DNA of 64,000 bases from contig CM049312.1 in NCBI GenBank assembly GCA_026874595.1, forward strand, positions 55,185,429-55,249,428. The letters run 5' to 3'. The position numbers were made by a program, and so were the translations under genes. This document shows positions 61,052 to 64,000 of the stretch, one piece after another; position 1 is the stretch's first letter; every line of letters begins with the position of its first letter. The notes under the pieces were generated by a model that saw only the letters and a program-made list of their open reading frames with translations, ran no database searches and was not told the DNA's origin. The DNA comes from Sipunculus nudus. Its lineage: Eukaryota > Annelida > Sipuncula > Golfingiida > Sipunculidae.

Positions 61052-61546
61052 TTGAAGGGACCCAATCACCTATAAAGCATGTTGAATTAACACGAAAAAT
61101 AGCTTCTTCTTTTAAAATAAGTATGTACCTGCCAAATATTGCCTTGAAAACGTTTGCTTACTCCTGTAAACGAGTGTTAAAAACAATGTATCGGGCGCGA
61201 TCACAGGTGTACAATAAACAAAGCGCGTGGGGCCGTGTGCATCGCGGAGCCATAACACGGGTCAATCAGGAGATGCCTCGACTGACTTGGCCAAAAAAAT
61301 GTAATACCTGTTCCCGGTGGCTAAAATATCACTTGTTGAGGCTCACATTCGGACCTCCGGTAACGTGGCCTTGTTATGGTAAATAGACACACATGGACGG
61401 TGTTTGTCAACACCAGACCATAACAGCCGTGCGCGAGGTACTATGGCTGTGTGATGGGATGGTTTTGCTGGGGAAACTTTTGTATAAAGCAAAACTGAAC
61501 AGATACTGTGAATGTATAGTATTGATCCTGATTGCGTCCTTTTAAA
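61052..61546. mobile_element. about 500-bp inverted-terminus element, copy 2
   Basis: Left end TTTGAAGGGACCCAATCAC; right end on the - strand TTAAAAGGACGCAATCAG (14 of 18). Second copy of the element at 52342-52850. It lies just past the 3' end of the TPR gene. Confidence 0.72.
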
Positions 61547-61705
61547 TCTTTTAACATCATTGTCCCATGAGAAGGTCAAATTTGTTCATGTTTTGCATTT
61601 GTATGCAGTTGATCATTTATATTAATATGAGTGGCAATGCCTATCAGATACTAAGGTCCAAAATGTTCACATTATCTATAAGCGCATGTGCCCATCATCA
61701 CTTGG

Positions 61706-62043
61706 TTACAGCAGGATCTGTTCTAGCTCTCTCATCAGGCTGGCAGTATACTCTGCATTGACTACCTCTCCTTGTTCGAGGAAGGCTTCCTTCGTCTCCT
61801 CAAGGCAGGACCTTGCAATGGCAGCAAACTCCCTGGCAGCACAGAGTTTCTTACACTGCGTGTAAGCCTTGGTCAGGGTGACGTAGATCTCCCCAGGCGT
61901 GTAGTCTACATTAACCCGCTTGAACACAGTCTGGCCCATGTCTACAGCCTCCTCCATGGCCTTCACAGCATCCTGTGGCTGGTTCAGCTTAAGCTGTGAC
62001 TTTGCCAAGCCCAGTAAACTTTTACAGGTCGACAGATGTACAC
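61706..62043 (-). CDS. TPR protein terminal exon
   Basis: Acceptor CTCAAAG just above 62043, phase 1 entry (G|GT). Encodes VHLSTCKSLLGLAKSQLKLN and on to MRELEQILL, then TAA. Rich in charged and Leu residues, predicted helical. Confidence 0.86.
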
Positions 62044-63937
62044 CTTTGAGGAAGAAATCTTTGTGAAATTAGTATTTCCATGTCGGTTTTCAGGTCTTAT
62101 TTCATTTTGCCTCTTAATAAAATGAGATATCCTAAGTTGTGAAACTATACTTGATTTACTCAGATATACTTTGCAAAAACGTTCATGTGTTCATTCCGTC
62201 TATGTATAAAGATTTATGGATATGAAAACTGAAAAGCACTACAGATTTGTAAATCAGATATTCAATATTATATTTATTTGATATTTTATTATATTTATTC
62301 AGGATAAGATTTAAGAATTGATAAAACTCTACATAAGTTTATTAAAGTGAGATCTGTGATGAACAAAACTTTAGAGATGAACAGTTATAAATAATCAAGT
62401 ACAAAAATATTATTTTAAGCTGCACTTTATAGCTTTTTATAAGAAATAATGTATATACATAGTGAACTTTTTGGTTAGCACATATTTTATCAATTATGGT
62501 GGTAAGCTTAGGTATTATAATTCCATTAATTCTGAAAATAATGGTTAAACTTTTGGGATACAGATCTGTGTAGTTCTCATCAGCTCAGTATTCCATTACA
62601 TTGTGAATATTAATTTTTTAATAAGTGATTCATAAATATTTTTATTTCCTATATAAAATTATCTTCATACTGTTTCACCTTTTCAGACCCTTATACTTCC
62701 ATTTCAGTAATTTCAAAATATTACTCTAACCCAGTTTGTTTTTTTACATCTTTTATCCATTCTATTTACTTCCTCTTATTTTAACTCATACCAAATGGAA
62801 TATACACGAACATGTCTACTGACACATATCTGCAGTCTGAACGCACTGTCTACTGACTCTTTAAGCAACCACTGCATGGCCTGTGTCTGCAAGCAAATGT
62901 CTGTAGTGTGAACGCGGCTTTAGAGGTATGTTTTTCGCAGAGGATGGTTAGCGGGGCTTGGTTTTCCCATATTAATGATAAAGTTACATACTGACAGATA
63001 TGCACTCTTGGAGAAAAAGTATAATGAAATTATTTACATGCTTTAACTTTTTATATCTTAATGAAGAAAATAAAGCTGTCCTGAAAGTACTAAAAGCAAT
63101 ATCATAAACCATGTAGCTCTCATAATGCAGTAAAATAAACAAAAGTATGGAACAGAAAGTCATTCCTCAACTCTGCCTTGAACTTAATACTAGTAAATTT
63201 GGTCTAAGATTTATTTAATATTTCTAAATTAAAAAGACGATGCATGAAGGATATTGAACTGACCAATCATCTTTCTCCTCATACACACAGCACTCTCAAA
63301 GTATGACCGTGCCTGAAGATAATCTCCCATTCTGTACAAAATCTGTAAGACAGGCAAGAGTGTTACTAAAAAAAGAAGACAATTTATACAAAAGCCATTA
63401 TACCTTAAGATGTATCTTACAATGCCATATAACACTGTGCTACTTATCACTACATACATTATATTCACATTATCAAATATATTTAAAAACAACCAAATCA
63501 ACTGTAAACAGGTGCTCTGATAATTTGCAAATACATGTATTAGAAATGTCCTATGTATGATTAATAATAATATGTACAGTTGTACACTTAATAATAATAT
63601 GTATTACTTTATTTAATGATTTTTATACTTTATATCCCGTCCGTGGTATATATTAAGTGGTTGTATCTCTGTGCTTTCTGTCATAAAAGTCACTCAATTT
63701 GACCTTAGTAATATTAAGATGCATCAGAGAACCCTTGACTTTCGACTGATTTTGAACATATGAATAGTCATGAGGAAACCAATGAACTCACTAATTTGAC
63801 CTCATGAATATGTATGGGAGACCCACTGACCTCTCCCTTGGTATTTGCAATGAGGCTGTCATTGGGATGCTCATTGCCAATTTGTTTTCTGATGTCAAAC
63901 GCTTCATCTATCAACTTGATGGCTTCCTCATAGTTTC
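61706..63937 (-). CDS. tetratricopeptide-repeat protein, last three coding exons (5' incomplete)
   Basis: Minus strand, exons 63937-63831, 63342-63264 and 62043-61706. Phases join (1 in, 0, 1), giving about 173 C-terminal residues with stop TAA at 61708-61706. TPR-like helices: NYEEAIKLIDEAFDIRKQIG-EHP, LIANTKGEILYRMGDYLQAR then SYFESAVCMRRKMIG, SLLGLAKSQLKLNQPQDAVK then AMEEAVDMGQ, and EIYVTLTKAYTQCKKLCAAR. The Y..A....A...R(K/R) pattern resembles kinesin-light-chain/NPHP3-type TPRs. TPRs are protein-binding scaffolds; partner and function are unknown. Both donors are GTCAGT. The gene continues past 64000; no specific orthologue recognised. Confidence 0.85.
62044..63263 (-). other. TPR gene intron (penultimate/last exon)
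   Basis: GTCAGT...CTCAAAG. AT-rich, no exon or transposon recognised. Confidence 0.75.
63264..63342 (-). CDS. TPR protein penultimate exon
   Basis: Acceptor TTACAG, donor GTCAGT at 63263; 79 nt, phase 0 to 1. Encodes ILYRMGDYLQARSYFESAVC then MRRKMIG, a TPR helix pair. Confidence 0.86.
63343..63830 (-). other. TPR gene intron
   Basis: GTCAGTGGG...CTTACAG, phase 0. Nothing recognised within. Confidence 0.75.
63831..63937 (-). CDS. TPR protein internal exon
   Basis: Acceptor TTTTTTTAAG above 63937, phase 1 entry; donor GTCAGT at 63830. Encodes NYEEAIKLIDEAFDIRKQIG then NEHPNDSLIANTKGE. Confidence 0.84.
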
Positions 63938-64000
63938 CTTAAAAAAAGGGTGATATTCAAGAAGAAAAACATGAAAAAATCATAATTTTTCCTTGTAAAT

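Overview
This is a eukaryotic, AT-rich, repeat-dense window, most likely from a marine invertebrate. I favour a lophotrochozoan such as a mollusc, because of the 'CGTCCGTCC...TTAACAGGG' dispersed repeats, poly-C tracts, Tigger-like elements and tRNA-type SINEs, but taxonomy is inference only. No prokaryotic operons, phage or CRISPR are present.

The main content is a tandem segmental duplication carrying two complete seven-exon genes on the + strand (copy A, CDS 1224-20456; copy B, CDS 31678-46135). Both encode a 439-residue secreted protein of the HHIP-like / glucose-sorbosone dehydrogenase (GSDH, PQQ-type beta-propeller) family. Exon lengths are identical in the two copies (477, 86, 182, 153, 139, 173, 110 nt), all splice phases join, and the proteins differ at about 21 positions by eye. 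Homology continues upstream (from base 1, matching 30549 onward) and downstream (24780-26053 matching 49600-51022), so the duplicated block is larger than the gene. The last intron of both copies uses a GC-AG donor.

The copies differ mainly in intron insertions, which give a partial history of the locus. Copy A intron 4 holds a Tigger/pogo-like element (7960-9248) with a TA target duplication and a clean empty site in copy B. Copy A intron 6 holds a 6.8-kb array of about 158 units of a 43-bp minisatellite, present as one unit in copy B. Copy B intron 1 holds a CR1-like LINE fragment, and copy B intron 5 holds an L1-like LINE fragment. In both copies the sequence just upstream of exon 6 is an array of about 78-bp units resembling the exon 6 splice acceptor plus exon start.

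Between and after the genes lie a 337-bp satellite (21750-24130), a SINE (about 24367-24670), a 97-bp satellite (27800-29580), a 280-bp satellite (57590-58520), a MITE built of ACGCAT/ATGCGT words (59183-59856), a 57-bp palindrome-bearing repeat (60090-60660), a pair of about 500-bp inverted-terminus elements (52342-52850, 61052-61546) and several (AT)n tracts. A GC-richer candidate first exon lies at 51891-52054 (+).

The right end carries, on the - strand, the last three coding exons of a tetratricopeptide-repeat (TPR) protein (63937 down to 61706). Its 5' part lies beyond the window. Nothing links the TPR gene functionally to the HHIP-like pair.
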